From Shewanella putrefaciens (GTDB lineage: Bacteria > Pseudomonadota > Gammaproteobacteria > Enterobacterales > Shewanellaceae): DNA of 64,000 bases. The stretch is taken from contig NZ_CP066370.1 in the NCBI RefSeq assembly GCF_016406325.1, forward strand, positions 3,534,001-3,598,000, given 5' to 3'. How positions within the stretch are numbered: the stretch's first letter is position 1; each line of letters opens with the position of its first letter. This document shows, one piece after another, positions 1 through 9,457 of this stretch. The notes beneath the pieces are model-generated. The model worked only from the letters and a program-made list of their open reading frames with translations, did no database searches and had not been told where the DNA came from. A program made the position numbers and the translations under genes.

Positions 1-1
1 C

Positions 2-592
2 GCTAACCTCTGTAGCGGATTTATGCGTTTATATCCCAATGTGGAATTAGATGTCCAGTTTACTGACAATGATATAGGTTTAGTCGGAGAAGGATATGAC
101 ATCGCTATCAAATATGGTCCACTGCAATCATCGGACTTAGTGGCAAGATTATTGTTTGAACGCCAGCCCATTTTAGTCGCAAGTCCGAGTTATCTAAAAC
201 TCAGGGGAACGCCCGCAACACCACAGGAACTCAGTCAGCACAGTGGCATTTTATTAGGGACTTCACGCTCAGCACCTATCTGGCCCCTCGGCAAAGGCCC
301 ACGAAAAACTATGGTGAACTTCCAACGTAAGGTGCGAGTCAATAGCCCTATCATGGTAAAGCAGTTAGCCATGGATGATTTTGGCATTGCCATGCTATCT
401 AATTCTGCTTGTAAGACAGAACTCGCCAATGGACAGCTAGTGCCAATCTTACAGGAATGGCCGATTGAACCTTTTAAGGTTTATGGGGTTTATTCGAGTC
501 GACGCCAACTGGCAACCAATATCAGCGTGTTTTTGGACTTCTTTGTAAAACGCTTTAGCAGCCAAGAAAGCCTGCAATCGTTAATGGGCTAA
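2..592 (+). CDS. LysR-type transcriptional regulator, C-terminal part (5' end outside window)
   Basis: The frame is open from the window edge to a TAA and encodes about 196 residues. They look like the substrate-binding half of a LysR regulator: a start resembling 'NPNVELDVQF', a 'GYDIAIKYGPL' strand, 'ASPSYL' in the first hinge region and a second lobe ending in 'SVFLDFFVKRF'. The DNA-binding HTH lies upstream of the window. An internal ATG at 23 is not the real start, because homology continues in front of it. The gene converges with the beta-lactamase gene across a shared terminator. A lysR gene beside an OXA-48-like gene is the known arrangement in Shewanella chromosomes. Its regulatory target cannot be seen here. 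Confidence 0.9.
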   Translation, partial: ANLCSGFMRLYPNVELDVQFTDNDIGLVGEGYDIAIKYGPLQSSDLVARLLFERQPILVASPSYLKLRGTPATPQELSQHSGILLGTSRSAPIWPLGKGPRKTMVNFQRKVRVNSPIMVKQLAMDDFGIAMLSNSACKTELANGQLVPILQEWPIEPFKVYGVYSSRRQLATNISVFLDFFVKRFSSQESLQSLMG

Positions 593-608
593 GGGTTTAC
601 CCATTAAT

Positions 609-645
609 AACAAAAAGCCTAGATTATCCCACTAGGCTTTTTGTT
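609..645. terminator. Bidirectional intrinsic terminator
   Basis: A near-perfect stem, AACAAAAAGCCTAG / CTAGGCTTTTTGTT, with a 9-nt loop has A/T runs on both sides. It sits between the convergent lysR and beta-lactamase genes and can serve both. Confidence 0.85.
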
Positions 646-672
646 TTCATCTGTCACCCATAACACAGTTGA

Positions 673-1485
673 TTAAGGGATAATCTTTTCCTGCCTGAGT
701 ACTTCTTTTGTAATGGCTTGGCGCAGTGACAAACCATCCGCTGATGGCATATCCATATTCATTGCAAAAAACCATACATTATCATCGAGTTCTACCCAAC
801 CGACCCACCAACCAATGCTCGGTTCGGCCCTTACGGCATAACCCGTTTTTGCGCGGATAATATAGTCACTATTGGCTTCAGTCAGCATGGCTTGCTTAAC
901 AATACGCTGACTTCTCTCGGAAACATGCAACTTGTTATGATAAAGCCGACGTAGGAAATCGATTTGCTCTTTGGCTGAGATCCGAATACCTCCATCTAAC
1001 CAAAAACTGTCTAAATTGCCTGAGATATCCTCATTGCCATAATCAAAAACAGCGATCATCTTCCCCATGCGAGCATCACCTATTTGGCGAGCAAACTCTT
1101 GGTAGATGGGCACAACCGAATACTTCATGGCGCTAATCAAATTATGGTCACGATTCCAGGCGGCAATATCACGATTTTTACCATCCCACTTAAAAACTTG
1201 GTGCTCATCTTTCACCATCCCTAAATCGAGAGCAATCAAACTGTTGGGAATTTTAAACGTCGATGCAGGTAAAAAACCTTGATTGGCGCGTTTAAGATTA
1301 TTAGTGAATCCCTGTTGTTTATTTTCATTCCATAACACCACCACGCCTTTAGCTTGGTGCTGAGTAAAACTGGCATCCCAACTGCGGGTTTCTTGCCACT
1401 CTTTTTGGGGCGAGCTAGCAGCAAAAACAGGGAAAACTAAGATAGAGGACATCACCAATACCGCCGAGATGACGAACAAACGCAT
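673..1485 (-). CDS. blaOXA: OXA-48-like class D beta-lactamase
   Basis: A periplasmic serine beta-lactamase of 270 residues. The N-terminal signal peptide ends near 'FPVFA'. Class D motifs are intact: STFK at 75-78 (nucleophile Ser and the Lys that is carbamylated in the family), SVV at 123-125, YGN at 149-151 and KTG at 213-215. Most of the mature protein reads as OXA-48 from memory, for example 'GVVVLWNENKQQGF' and 'HNKLHVSERSQRIVK'. The beta5-beta6 loop reads YAVRAEPS where OXA-48 has YSTRIEPK, so the key Arg is kept while neighbours differ. ATG at 1485 is chosen for its GGAG ribosome site and because the signal peptide starts there; an upstream in-frame ATG at 1590 adds 35 residues without signal character. 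No mobile element adjoins it, so it looks like an intrinsic chromosomal gene. Confidence 0.96.
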   Translation of the reverse strand: MRLFVISAVLVMSSILVFPVFAASSPQKEWQETRSWDASFTQHQAKGVVVLWNENKQQGFTNNLKRANQGFLPASTFKIPNSLIALDLGMVKDEHQVFKWDGKNRDIAAWNRDHNLISAMKYSVVPIYQEFARQIGDARMGKMIAVFDYGNEDISGNLDSFWLDGGIRISAKEQIDFLRRLYHNKLHVSERSQRIVKQAMLTEANSDYIIRAKTGYAVRAEPSIGWWVGWVELDDNVWFFAMNMDMPSADGLSLRQAITKEVLRQEKIIP

Positions 1486-1651
1486 AAAATCTCCTTGAAA
1501 AAACAAACAATCCAACAAACTAAAAAAGTGATTAAGGCTATCACTTAGCACTACGGCATGCCCTAGCAAACTGCTGACCAATTGTGGCAAAAAAGAGGCA
1601 GACTAGACCCTATTGCACTGTTGCAGATGGATTAATGCCAGATCCACATGA

Positions 1652-1685
1652 TTTGTGATAGAAGATATTGGTATAAGATCACAAA
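1652..1685. promoter_or_regulatory. Inverted repeat between blaOXA and the C15-like gene
   Basis: Arms TTTGTGAT and ATCACAAA are perfect 8-bp inverted repeats 18 bp apart. They lie in the 327-bp divergent intergenic region, which otherwise shows no gene. The half-sites resemble CRP half-sites but the spacing is too wide for one CRP dimer, so this is only a candidate operator. Confidence 0.3.
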
Positions 1686-1759
1686 GATCACTGGGCTTAA
1701 CTTTATTACCCTCAGCTTGTAGTGCATACTTTTTGGCATAAGAGCCTATCTACACGAAA

Positions 1760-1774
1760 AAATAATCATTATTT
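1760..1774. promoter_or_regulatory. Weak Fur-like palindrome upstream of the C15-like gene
   Basis: AAATAATCATTATTT is a perfect 15-bp palindrome matching the Fur 7-1-7 consensus at 11 of 15 positions by eye. It lies about 40 bp before the start at 1813. It could be Fur-related or just AT-rich sequence. Confidence 0.3.
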
Positions 1775-1812
1775 CCAATGAATAACGTCTAATCACTACA
1801 GGGAAGCCAAAC

Positions 1813-2967
1813 ATGTTGAAGCCAGTGTTAACACTCATCCTCACCACCAGCTTAATGACTACAGCCAGTGCCGTGCAGTTATTTGGTGACGTTGAAGTTT
1901 CCCGCCTACCCACAGCCGAAAAAACCATAGGCGACGTAGTCACTCGCTATCAAGCACTTGACGATGGTCTGGCTCAACTGAGCTCAAAGAAAAACGAAGT
2001 TGACGCCACCCACTTAGCAGCGCGCCAAGGGCACAGATTGTGGCAACAAGCTGTCCGCGATGTACAGTCAGGGCATTTTGACGACCGACCTTTATACTGG
2101 GCTCGCCTTTCCATGCTTAATAGTCTAAAAACCACCAGCGCCAACTTTAAAATGGCCGATTGGCAACAAGACATATTAATGAGTGCGGTTGAAAAAGCCT
2201 CACGGGGGTTTAGCGATATTCAATATGGTGATGATATCCAAATCAAAATATTCCTCACGGGTTTCGATCCTTTCTTCCTCGACAAAGATATCACCCAGAG
2301 TAACCCTTCCGGTCTAGTTGCCCTCGCCTTGGATGGTTTTCGCTTTGAAATTAATGGGAAAACGGCGCAAATCGAAACCGCTATGATCCCTGTACGTTTT
2401 GAAGATTTTGACCAAGGTCTTATCGAATCGCTATTGAGCCCGATTTATCGTGATCCTAAAACCCAATTTGTGTTCACCGTTAGCATGGGCCGAACTGATT
2501 TTGATATCGAACGCTTCCCTGCTCGCAATCGCAGCGCAGCGGCACCCGATAACCAAAACGTACTCACTGGCGGCACGAAAACCGCGCCCGTTACCCCTAA
2601 GCTCAATGGCAAAGATTTTATCGGCCCCGAATTTGTGGAATTTTCACTGCCCGTCGCCGCCATGCAAGTCAAAGATGGCCAATGGAAAGTCAATGATAAC
2701 CATACTGTCACAACCCTTGCCCGCGGTGAATTTAGCGCGACATCATTAAACGAACTGCAAAACGAAACCTCAGTCGAAGGCTCTGGCGGCGGTTATCTCT
2801 CTAATGAAATCTCCTATCGCGCCATAGTCTTGCAGCAAAAGTTTAATAGCCATGCCAAGGTCGGCCACATTCACACACCAAGAGTCAAAGGCTATGACGC
2901 AGATACCGAGCAAGTGATCGTTGAACAAGTGCGGGCCATGGTGATGCAAGCGGCGGCGAGTTTATAA
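1813..2967 (+). CDS. Pyroglutamyl-peptidase (C15)-like exported protein with Cys-to-Ser change
   Basis: A 384-residue protein with an N-terminal signal peptide (cleavage near 'TTASA'). The C-terminal two thirds resemble peptidase C15. 'LTGFDPF' followed by 'NPSG' matches the C15 N-terminal loop. 'GRTDFDIERFPARN' carries the expected active-site Glu (E233). 'GHIHTP' carries the expected His (H354). Where C15 enzymes have the Cys of 'AGTxVCN', this protein reads GGYLSN, putting Ser330 at the nucleophile position. Family enzymes are about 215 residues and cytosolic; this one is longer and exported. A C15-type gene beside blaOXA-48-like genes is a known Shewanella arrangement. The product may be a serine variant, a binding protein or inactive; the sequence does not decide. 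Confidence 0.75.
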   Translation: MLKPVLTLILTTSLMTTASAVQLFGDVEVSRLPTAEKTIGDVVTRYQALDDGLAQLSSKKNEVDATHLAARQGHRLWQQAVRDVQSGHFDDRPLYWARLSMLNSLKTTSANFKMADWQQDILMSAVEKASRGFSDIQYGDDIQIKIFLTGFDPFFLDKDITQSNPSGLVALALDGFRFEINGKTAQIETAMIPVRFEDFDQGLIESLLSPIYRDPKTQFVFTVSMGRTDFDIERFPARNRSAAAPDNQNVLTGGTKTAPVTPKLNGKDFIGPEFVEFSLPVAAMQVKDGQWKVNDNHTVTTLARGEFSATSLNELQNETSVEGSGGGYLSNEISYRAIVLQQKFNSHAKVGHIHTPRVKGYDADTEQVIVEQVRAMVMQAAASL

Positions 2968-3012
2968 CAAAGCCACACTTCCTGAAACTGACTGAAACTG
3001 GCATTGTTAGAT

Positions 3013-3036
3013 AGCGTTCGCTATGATGCGAACGCT
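3013..3036 (+). terminator. Hairpin after the C15-like gene
   Basis: AGCGTTCGC and GCGAACGCT form a 9-bp perfect stem 45 bp after the stop. The T tract is short (TCTAATT), so it is a weak terminator or an RNA-stabilising hairpin. Confidence 0.45.
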
Positions 3037-3098
3037 TCTAATTGACCAATTTAAGCACGCAATTTTTACCTTAACCGACGAGATCCAAAGCTCACCCT

Positions 3099-3758
3099 AT
3101 GCTGAAACCCGCTGACTTACTCAATGCCTTACGCCGTCGCAGCAGTGAAGCCCTTGCACCGCTAACAAAATCGACGTATTCAGCCTTAGGCCAAAGCCAA
3201 GATAAGTTCCAGGTGATAATGAGTCCACCAGCACAAGATCCGGCAAAGGCGCATATTTTCACCGGTTCATCACGTCCACTCTCGACACTACAAATTCAAG
3301 TACTAGAGCGAATTGAAACCTGTTATCAAACGGCCGAAATGACGCTTAAACGTGCATTCCCTCGCCCAATAACGCAATTTACGCTCAGGGGAAAAAGTGC
3401 AGGCACAGCCCATTTACAGCAGAACAGATTAAGATTCAATCCCGTATTACTGCGGGAAAACAGCGAAGCTTTTCTGACAGAGGTCGTGCCTCACGAAATT
3501 TGTCATCTACTGTGTTTTCAGCTTTTTGGTAAAACCAAACCCCACGGTAAAGAATGGCAATCTTTGATGCTAACGGTATTTAAGGTCAATCCAAAGACTA
3601 CCCACAATTTCAACACCACCTCAGTTGCAAGCAAAGAGGTTGAATATCGCTGTGCCTGCGGACCAATACGCCTCAGTATTCGCCGCCATAACAAGGTTCT
3701 GCGCGGTGAAAGTCGTTATATCTGTAAACGCTGTAAGACCCATTTAACTGCTATCTAA
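3099..3758 (+). CDS. sprT: SprT-like zinc metalloprotease
   Basis: A 219-residue protein with the zincin motif HEICH at 132-136, a downstream 'TKPHGKEW' that supplies a third His, and a C-terminal zinc ribbon ('YRCACG' and 'CKRCKTH'). These are the hallmarks of the SprT family, related to the Spartan proteases in eukaryotes; the bacterial role is poorly known. Typical SprT is about 165 residues. The first 40 residues are not conserved in my memory of the family, and an internal ATG at 3219 has a better GGTGATA ribosome site, so the real start may be 3219 (179 residues). It lies just upstream of endA on the same strand. Confidence 0.85.
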   Translation: MLKPADLLNALRRRSSEALAPLTKSTYSALGQSQDKFQVIMSPPAQDPAKAHIFTGSSRPLSTLQIQVLERIETCYQTAEMTLKRAFPRPITQFTLRGKSAGTAHLQQNRLRFNPVLLRENSEAFLTEVVPHEICHLLCFQLFGKTKPHGKEWQSLMLTVFKVNPKTTHNFNTTSVASKEVEYRCACGPIRLSIRRHNKVLRGESRYICKRCKTHLTAI

Positions 3759-3895
3759 TTAAATCTTGGCCTAACCACTTTTAGCTTAAACACCCCTAAG
3801 TACGACTCAATTTGCATAAGCGACCGTCTTTCCCTTACCATCACGCCATAAAAGACGAGCCAGAGGCTCGCGTTGTATTTGTTATTTTGGGATAA

Positions 3896-4675
3896 ATGTT
3901 GAACAAAGCCTCTTTAACCGTTTATTCACGGCGACTTTTGCTGTGCTTCATCACTTGGTCGGTGACCCTATCTGTCCCCACAAGTGCATCACCATCACAC
4001 CCCAATAGTTTCAGCCAAGCGAAAACTAAGTCGCAGACGCTTTATGCTGGCAATCGTCAAGGTATGCTGCCCGCAGTCAGCTTTTATTGCGGCTGTGACA
4101 TTCAGATTAAAGGCAAATCGTGGAAACCCGATCTCACCAGTTGTGGTTACCAAGTCCGTAAACAGGAAACTCGTGCTAACCGTATCGAGTGGGAGCACAT
4201 AGTGCCCGCCTGGGAATTTGGCCATCAACTCCAATGCTGGCAAAAGGGTGGTCGTAAAAACTGCGCCGATAACAGCAATGAATTTAATAAGATGGAGGCA
4301 GACATGCACAACTTAGTGCCCGCCATAGGTGAAGTGAATGGTGATCGCAGTAATTTCCGTTTTAGCGAATGGAACGGTAAAGCCAATCAATATGGTCAAT
4401 GTGCTATAGTTGTCGACTTTAAGAATCGTCAGGTACAGCCACCCGCGAATACCCGCGGTAAGATAGCCAGAACCTACCTGTATATGCAGCAGACCTATGG
4501 TCTTAAAATTGCCTCTAGCCAATTAAAATTGTTTAAGGCATGGGATAAAACCTATCCAGTTGATACTATTGAGTGCCAACGCGATAACGCCATAGCGCAG
4601 GTTCAAGGCAACCATAACCCCTTTGTGCAGAATGCCTGTAATGCGCCACCACAGCGTCAACAATTAGCCGAGTAA
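3896..4675 (+). CDS. endA: Endonuclease I (EndA), secreted DNase
   Basis: A 259-residue protein with an N-terminal hydrophobic signal segment (about residues 10-30). The endonuclease I core includes 'SFYCGCDI', '[14 protein letters not shown]' with catalytic His101, and '[20 protein letters not shown]'. These match the E. coli EndA / Vibrio Vvn beta-beta-alpha-metal fold. The paired cysteines fit the disulfides expected of a periplasmic or extracellular nuclease. The rsmE start lies 8 bp after its stop, so endA and rsmE are likely co-transcribed. Confidence 0.95.
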   Translation: MLNKASLTVYSRRLLLCFITWSVTLSVPTSASPSHPNSFSQAKTKSQTLYAGNRQGMLPAVSFYCGCDIQIKGKSWKPDLTSCGYQVRKQETRANRIEWEHIVPAWEFGHQLQCWQKGGRKNCADNSNEFNKMEADMHNLVPAIGEVNGDRSNFRFSEWNGKANQYGQCAIVVDFKNRQVQPPANTRGKIARTYLYMQQTYGLKIASSQLKLFKAWDKTYPVDTIECQRDNAIAQVQGNHNPFVQNACNAPPQRQQLAE

Positions 4676-4683
4676 GGTCGACA

Positions 4684-5415
4684 ATGAGAGTCCCAAGAAT
4701 TTATCAACCTCAGCCATTAGCTATCAATCAACTGCTGAACTTAGACGAAGATGGCGCGGCCCATATCGGCAAAGTGTTACGCATGGGCAACGGTGAAAAT
4801 ATCAGTCTATTCAATGGCGATGGCAATGATTATCTTGCTGAAATTGTTGATACAGGTAAAAAGCATGTCACAGTAAAATTGCTCTCCTGTGAGGCAAATT
4901 TATCAGAGTCGCCACTCAACTTGCACTTAGGCCAAGTGATTTCCCGTGGCGATAGAATGGAGTTCACCATTCAAAAATCCGTCGAGCTTGGCGTGAATAC
5001 GATTACGCCGCTGTTTTCTGATCGCTGCGGCGTGAAACTCAACGGTGAACGCCTAGAGAAAAAAATTCAACAATGGCAGAAAATCGTCGTGAGCGCCTGT
5101 GAGCAATCGGGACGCAGCCAAGTACCCCTGATTCGCCCAGCAATGGACTTACACGATTGGTGCAGTGAGCCTACCTCGGCACTTAAACTCAATCTGCATC
5201 CACGTGCCGCACACGGTATCAATGGCTTAGATTTGGCCCATACCCGCGTGCGTTTATTAATTGGCCCTGAAGGCGGTTTGTCGGCGGAAGAAATCGCCAT
5301 GACAGAAACCTATCAGTTTACCGATGTGTTACTTGGCCCCAGAGTGCTACGCACCGAAACCGCCTCGCTCACCGCCATTACAGCACTGCAACTTAGATTC
5401 GGTGATTTAGGCTGA
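4684..5415 (+). CDS. rsmE: 16S rRNA m3U1498 methyltransferase RsmE
   Basis: A 243-residue SPOUT-class methyltransferase. The N-terminal PUA-like part contains '[12 protein letters not shown]'. The C-terminal trefoil-knot motifs are '[13 protein letters not shown]' and '[14 protein letters not shown]', which form the SAM site in this family. It methylates U1498 of 16S rRNA at N3. It lies between endA and gshB, the endA-rsmE-gshB order common in gammaproteobacteria. Length is normal and the start follows endA closely with a GG-containing leader. Confidence 0.97.
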   Translation: MRVPRIYQPQPLAINQLLNLDEDGAAHIGKVLRMGNGENISLFNGDGNDYLAEIVDTGKKHVTVKLLSCEANLSESPLNLHLGQVISRGDRMEFTIQKSVELGVNTITPLFSDRCGVKLNGERLEKKIQQWQKIVVSACEQSGRSQVPLIRPAMDLHDWCSEPTSALKLNLHPRAAHGINGLDLAHTRVRLLIGPEGGLSAEEIAMTETYQFTDVLLGPRVLRTETASLTAITALQLRFGDLG

Positions 5416-5479
5416 TCGACAAGCAATACCTAATTAATACTTTTTTGCCTGCGAACGGCGACAAATAAGGAACAGATTA

Positions 5480-6433
5480 ATGATAAAACTCGGCATAGTG
5501 ATGGACCCCATCAGTGAGATCAACATTAAGAAAGACTCCAGTTTTGCCATGTTAATGGCCGCGCAGGAAAGAGGTTATCAGCTGTTTTATATGGAAATGG
5601 CCGATCTTGCCATGGTCAACGGTGTGGCTATGGCCAATATGCGCCCGTTAACTGTTTTCAATGATGCGAGCAAATGGTTTGAACTCGGCGAAGCTACAGA
5701 CACGCCGATGAGCGAACTCGACGTGATCCTAATGCGTAAGGACCCACCATTCGATACTGAGTTTATCTACGCCACTTATATGCTTGAACGCGCCGAAGAA
5801 CAAGGCGTATTGATCGTTAACAAGCCACAAAGTTTGCGTGATGCTAACGAAAAACTGTTTACCGCCTGGTTTAGCGAATTCACTCCAGAAACGATCGTAA
5901 CCCGTGATGCCAAACGTATCCGCGCTTTCCACCAAGCGAAGGGCGATATTATTCTTAAGCCTTTAGATGGCATGGGTGGCACCTCGATTTTCCGCGTGAA
6001 GCAGGATGACCCAAACCTTGGTGTCATCATCGAAACCTTGACCAGTTATGGTCAACAATATGCCATGGCGCAAGCCTTTATCCCTGAAATAACCCAAGGC
6101 GATAAACGCATTTTAGTGGTCGATGGTGAGCCAGTGCCTTACGCCTTGGCGCGTATCCCAATGAAAGGCGAAACCCGTGGTAACTTAGCTGCTGGCGGTA
6201 GCGGTGTAGCCCAGCCTTTATCCGACAGCGATTGGGCGATTGCCCGTGCCATTGGTCCTGAGCTTAAAAAACGTGGACTGATTTTTGTCGGGCTAGATGT
6301 CATTGGTGACAAGCTGACTGAGATAAACGTGACAAGCCCAACCTGTATCCGTGAAATCCAAGCGGCATTTGATGTCGACATCACTGGCAGGTTAATGGAT
6401 GCTATTGAGGCGCGCGTTAAAGCCTCAGCTTGA
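5480..6433 (+). CDS. gshB: Glutathione synthetase
   Basis: A 317-residue ATP-grasp enzyme that joins gamma-glutamylcysteine and glycine, the last step of glutathione synthesis. Recognisable segments are the N-terminal 'KLGIVMDPI', 'LMRKDPPFD' (substrate pocket), 'ILKPLDGMGGTSIFRV' (ATP-grasp loop) and 'LDVIGDKLTEINVTSPT' (metal and ATP site). Length matches E. coli GshB. A 64-bp gap follows rsmE, and the leader contains AAGGAACAG before the ATG. Confidence 0.98.
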   Translation: MIKLGIVMDPISEINIKKDSSFAMLMAAQERGYQLFYMEMADLAMVNGVAMANMRPLTVFNDASKWFELGEATDTPMSELDVILMRKDPPFDTEFIYATYMLERAEEQGVLIVNKPQSLRDANEKLFTAWFSEFTPETIVTRDAKRIRAFHQAKGDIILKPLDGMGGTSIFRVKQDDPNLGVIIETLTSYGQQYAMAQAFIPEITQGDKRILVVDGEPVPYALARIPMKGETRGNLAAGGSGVAQPLSDSDWAIARAIGPELKKRGLIFVGLDVIGDKLTEINVTSPTCIREIQAAFDVDITGRLMDAIEARVKASA

Positions 6434-6473
6434 TTGAACTAATATGTTAACTTATAAGAGTTTGTTGTTCTAA

Positions 6474-6496
6474 GGCGCTATGAATTAGCTAGCGCC
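6474..6496. other. Hairpin between gshB and the phosphatase gene
   Basis: GGCGCTA and TAGCGCC form a 7-bp perfect stem 23 bp before the phosphatase start. There is no T tract, so it is unlikely to be an intrinsic terminator; it may affect the phosphatase 5' leader. Confidence 0.35.
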
Positions 6497-6519
6497 AAGC
6501 CACTTTCTAGGGATGTGAT

Positions 6520-7842
6520 ATGAGTTTCACCAAAGCGCCACTCTTGTTGCTCGGCATAGGCTTATTGCTATCGACTTCGACTTGGGCAAACATCGAAACA
6601 GGCCCAACAAAAGCGCCATCTCGCCCGAAAAATATCGTCATTATGATAGGTGATGGTATGGGGCCTGCTTATACGAGCGCCTATCGTTACTACAAAGATA
6701 ATCCAGATACCGAAGAAGTCGAACAAACCGTATTTGACCGTTTACTGGTGGGTATGGCGAGTACCTATCCCGCCAGTGTCAGTGGCTATGTTACCGACTC
6801 TGCGGCCGCCGCAACCGCGCTCGCCACTGGCGTTAAATCTTACAATGGGGCGATTTCAGTTGATACTCAAAAGCAACCACTACCGACCATACTCGAAAAA
6901 GCCAAATCCCTTGGCTTAAGCACAGGCGTAGCTGTTACATCACAAATCAACCATGCCACGCCAGCGGCATTTTTGGCCCATAATGAAAGCCGTAAAAACT
7001 ACGATGCGATAGCACTCAGTTATTTAGAAACTAATGCCGATGTATTTTTAGGTGGCGGTCAAAAGTATTTTTCACCCGAGCTGCTAGCGCAATTTACAGC
7101 TAAAGGCTATCAACACATCACCCGTTTTGATGATCTCGCCACTATCACTCAACCTAAAGTGTTAGGTCTGTTTGCCGAGGTGCAATTGCCTTGGGCCATT
7201 GATGAAAAAGAAGCTAAAAAACTCAGCACCTTAACCCAGAAAGCCCTTAGTTTACTCTCACAAAATGAACAAGGGTTTGTACTCTTAGTCGAAGGGAGTT
7301 TAATCGACTGGGCGGGCCATAATAATGACATAGCGACTGTGATGGGGGAAATGGATGAGTTCTCTAATGCCATTGAAGTGGTTGAACAATTTGTTCGCCA
7401 AAATCCAGACACGCTAATGGTCATTACCGCCGACCACAATACTGGAGGTCTATCGATTGGTGCCAATGGTAACTACAACTGGAATCCCGAAATTCTGCGA
7501 AATATTTCCGCCAGTTCAGACACCTTAGCTTTAGCCGCCATTAGCGGAGATGAATGGCAAGCTGATCTCGCCCGTGGTTTAGGATTTGAGCTTAGCGAAG
7601 AAGAAGTGACCAAATTAAATGTTGCCAGAATGCAGGGGTTAGAAACCATGGCCATCGCGATCCGCCATGTTATCGATAAACGTACAGATACAGGATGGAC
7701 AACTGACGGCCACACAGGTACAGATGTACAAGTCTTTGCTGCAGGTCCTGCATCAGAGCTGTTTAACGGCCATCAGGACAATACAGATATTGCCAATAAG
7801 ATCTTAAGTTTATTGCCAAAACCGAAGAAATCCAAAAGTTAA
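6520..7842 (+). CDS. Secreted alkaline phosphatase (PhoA superfamily)
   Basis: A 440-residue exported phosphomonoesterase with a signal peptide ending near 'STSTWA'. Alkaline phosphatase motifs are in order: 'VIMIGDGMGP' (metal-binding Asp), 'VTDSAAAATALATG' (nucleophile Ser), 'VEGSLIDWAGHNND' (metal ligands), 'ITADHNTGG' and 'TDGHTGTDV'. It probably works in the periplasm to release phosphate. It follows gshB by 86 bp on the same strand but has its own leader. I see no clear PHO box. Confidence 0.93.
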   Translation: MSFTKAPLLLLGIGLLLSTSTWANIETGPTKAPSRPKNIVIMIGDGMGPAYTSAYRYYKDNPDTEEVEQTVFDRLLVGMASTYPASVSGYVTDSAAAATALATGVKSYNGAISVDTQKQPLPTILEKAKSLGLSTGVAVTSQINHATPAAFLAHNESRKNYDAIALSYLETNADVFLGGGQKYFSPELLAQFTAKGYQHITRFDDLATITQPKVLGLFAEVQLPWAIDEKEAKKLSTLTQKALSLLSQNEQGFVLLVEGSLIDWAGHNNDIATVMGEMDEFSNAIEVVEQFVRQNPDTLMVITADHNTGGLSIGANGNYNWNPEILRNISASSDTLALAAISGDEWQADLARGLGFELSEEEVTKLNVARMQGLETMAIAIRHVIDKRTDTGWTTDGHTGTDVQVFAAGPASELFNGHQDNTDIANKILSLLPKPKKSKS

Positions 7843-7869
7843 GCTTTTGGTCCTTCAACACCTGACACT

Positions 7870-7902
7870 AAAGGCAACTGCATAATAGCGTTGCCTTTTT
7901 TA
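7870..7902 (+). terminator. Intrinsic terminator after the alkaline phosphatase
   Basis: Stem AAAGGCAAC / GTTGCCTTT with an 11-nt loop is followed by a run of T, 28 bp after the stop codon. Confidence 0.9.
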
Positions 7903-7993
7903 TCACCCTTTGCTGAAACTCTTGGATGCAAACTGGCTGAATGACGAATAACGGGTATAATGCCCACACTTCAATCTATTGGTGTGAGTCACT

Positions 7994-9037
7994 GTGTTAA
8001 CCAATCCATCGCAAGTTATCATTCGCAATCAAGACAGCCTAAACCAACATAAAGTGTTAGTGCTCAACCATGAAGCCGATCTACTGCCCAAAGCCCTGCT
8101 CGATGTCGCGGCCTCGGTCGATGCCCTCGCCTTGGATTATCACCATTATTTACACTTAGCGCCGCACGCGAATTCAAAACTGCGTTGCTACTTCGGCCAC
8201 GAATTGCCACATCAAGACCCAATTAAACCAGAAAAGTACGATACGGTTATCGTTTACTTCCCCAAGGCTAAACCCCTCGCACCTTATCTGTTTAACCTCG
8301 CCGCCAGCTATCTTGTGCCTAACGGCCAACTGTTAGTGGTTGGGGAAAACAAAGGCGGCATTAAGTCTTTAGTTAAACTCTTGCCTGAGTATTTTGCGAC
8401 GGGGATGAAGCTCGATAACGCCCGCCACTGCCTGCTATTTGGTAGCAATTTAGAGGGCCGCGCCCCGGCAATGAAACTCAGCGACTGGGTCAGCCAGTAT
8501 CAACTCAGCACGCCACAGGGTGAGATCAGTATCTGTAACTTAGTGGGGGTATTTAGTGAAAAACGGTTAGATCTCGGCACAGAATTATTGCTATCACACC
8601 TGCCCACACTCTCAGGTCGAGTGCTCGATTTTGGTTGCGGTGCTGGTGTGATTGCCGCCGCCTTACTCAAGGCACAACCGCATCTATCCTTGGAATGCAT
8701 TGATATTAATGCCATGGCGTTAGCATCTTGTGAATTCACGCTTGCAGCCAATGGTATGACAGCTAAAGTTTACCCCTCTGATGGACTCGCTCAAACCACA
8801 GGAAAATTTAACGGTATTATCTCTAACCCACCGTTTCACGATGGTCTAACTAGCACAACTAATATAGCGAAAAATTTCGTTACAGACAGTGCAAAGCAAT
8901 TACAGCATAACGGTATTTGGCAAATTGTTGCCAATCGCCACTTACCTTACTCTGATATCATTGAAGCAGAATTTGGCCAGTTAACAGTCCCCGCCGAAAA
9001 CAATAAATACAAGCTGTATTACTTTCAGCAACAATAA
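7994..9037 (+). CDS. rsmC: 16S rRNA m2G1207 methyltransferase RsmC
   Basis: A 347-residue protein with the RsmC layout of two methyltransferase-like domains. The N-terminal one is degenerate ('[11 protein letters not shown]') and the C-terminal one carries SAM motif I '[16 protein letters not shown]' and the catalytic 'SNPPFHDG' motif for N2-guanine methylation. It modifies G1207 of 16S rRNA. It starts with GTG; a GGTGTGAG sequence upstream is the likely ribosome site and no ATG is near. Length is usual for the family. Confidence 0.95.
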   Translation: MLTNPSQVIIRNQDSLNQHKVLVLNHEADLLPKALLDVAASVDALALDYHHYLHLAPHANSKLRCYFGHELPHQDPIKPEKYDTVIVYFPKAKPLAPYLFNLAASYLVPNGQLLVVGENKGGIKSLVKLLPEYFATGMKLDNARHCLLFGSNLEGRAPAMKLSDWVSQYQLSTPQGEISICNLVGVFSEKRLDLGTELLLSHLPTLSGRVLDFGCGAGVIAAALLKAQPHLSLECIDINAMALASCEFTLAANGMTAKVYPSDGLAQTTGKFNGIISNPPFHDGLTSTTNIAKNFVTDSAKQLQHNGIWQIVANRHLPYSDIIEAEFGQLTVPAENNKYKLYYFQQQ

Positions 9038-9457
9038 GTCTCTACCTAAGCGACCGAAAGAAACACGTTGCAGCATCTTCTGGTCGCTTAAAAACATTTG
9101 CACTGATTTGTGAAACGGCTCACCCATCGATTTGCTACAACTAATGCAGCATTGACGCTGTTTTATCGCACCTAACATAGGTTTTTAACTATTGAAATAT
9201 AAAATATTTGTTAAGTTAAAAATAAGCATAACCCTCGAAAAATGTGTTCATTTAAGATAAACCGCCAGAGATTACACTGCATAACGTCAAACATATCGTA
9301 TAAAAAACTATTTAAAAACCAGCACATAGACTAAAAAAACAATAAAACAACATTTGCTGTTTTTAGCGTCAAAAAGGCTTCTTTGCACAAAGTCTCTACT
9401 GTTATACTCGAAACAGTATTTCCAACAATAATAAAACAAACTGGTAGGAAGCTCTCT
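9038..9457. other. 420-bp intergenic region, rsmC to fapA-like gene
   Basis: After rsmC there is an imperfect hairpin (TAAGCGACC at about 9047 with GGTCGCTTA at about 9083) that may end rsmC transcription. The rest is AT-rich and probably holds the promoter of the downstream gene. I see no gene or clear operator. Confidence 0.5.

Noticed and set aside
1652..1685. A CRP site between blaOXA and the C15-like gene
   Set aside because: The half-sites resemble CRP but their 18-bp spacer does not fit the 6-bp CRP spacer; kept only as an inverted repeat.
3984..4202. Overlapping frame within endA
   Set aside because: It is out of frame with an intact, well-recognised gene and has no independent support.
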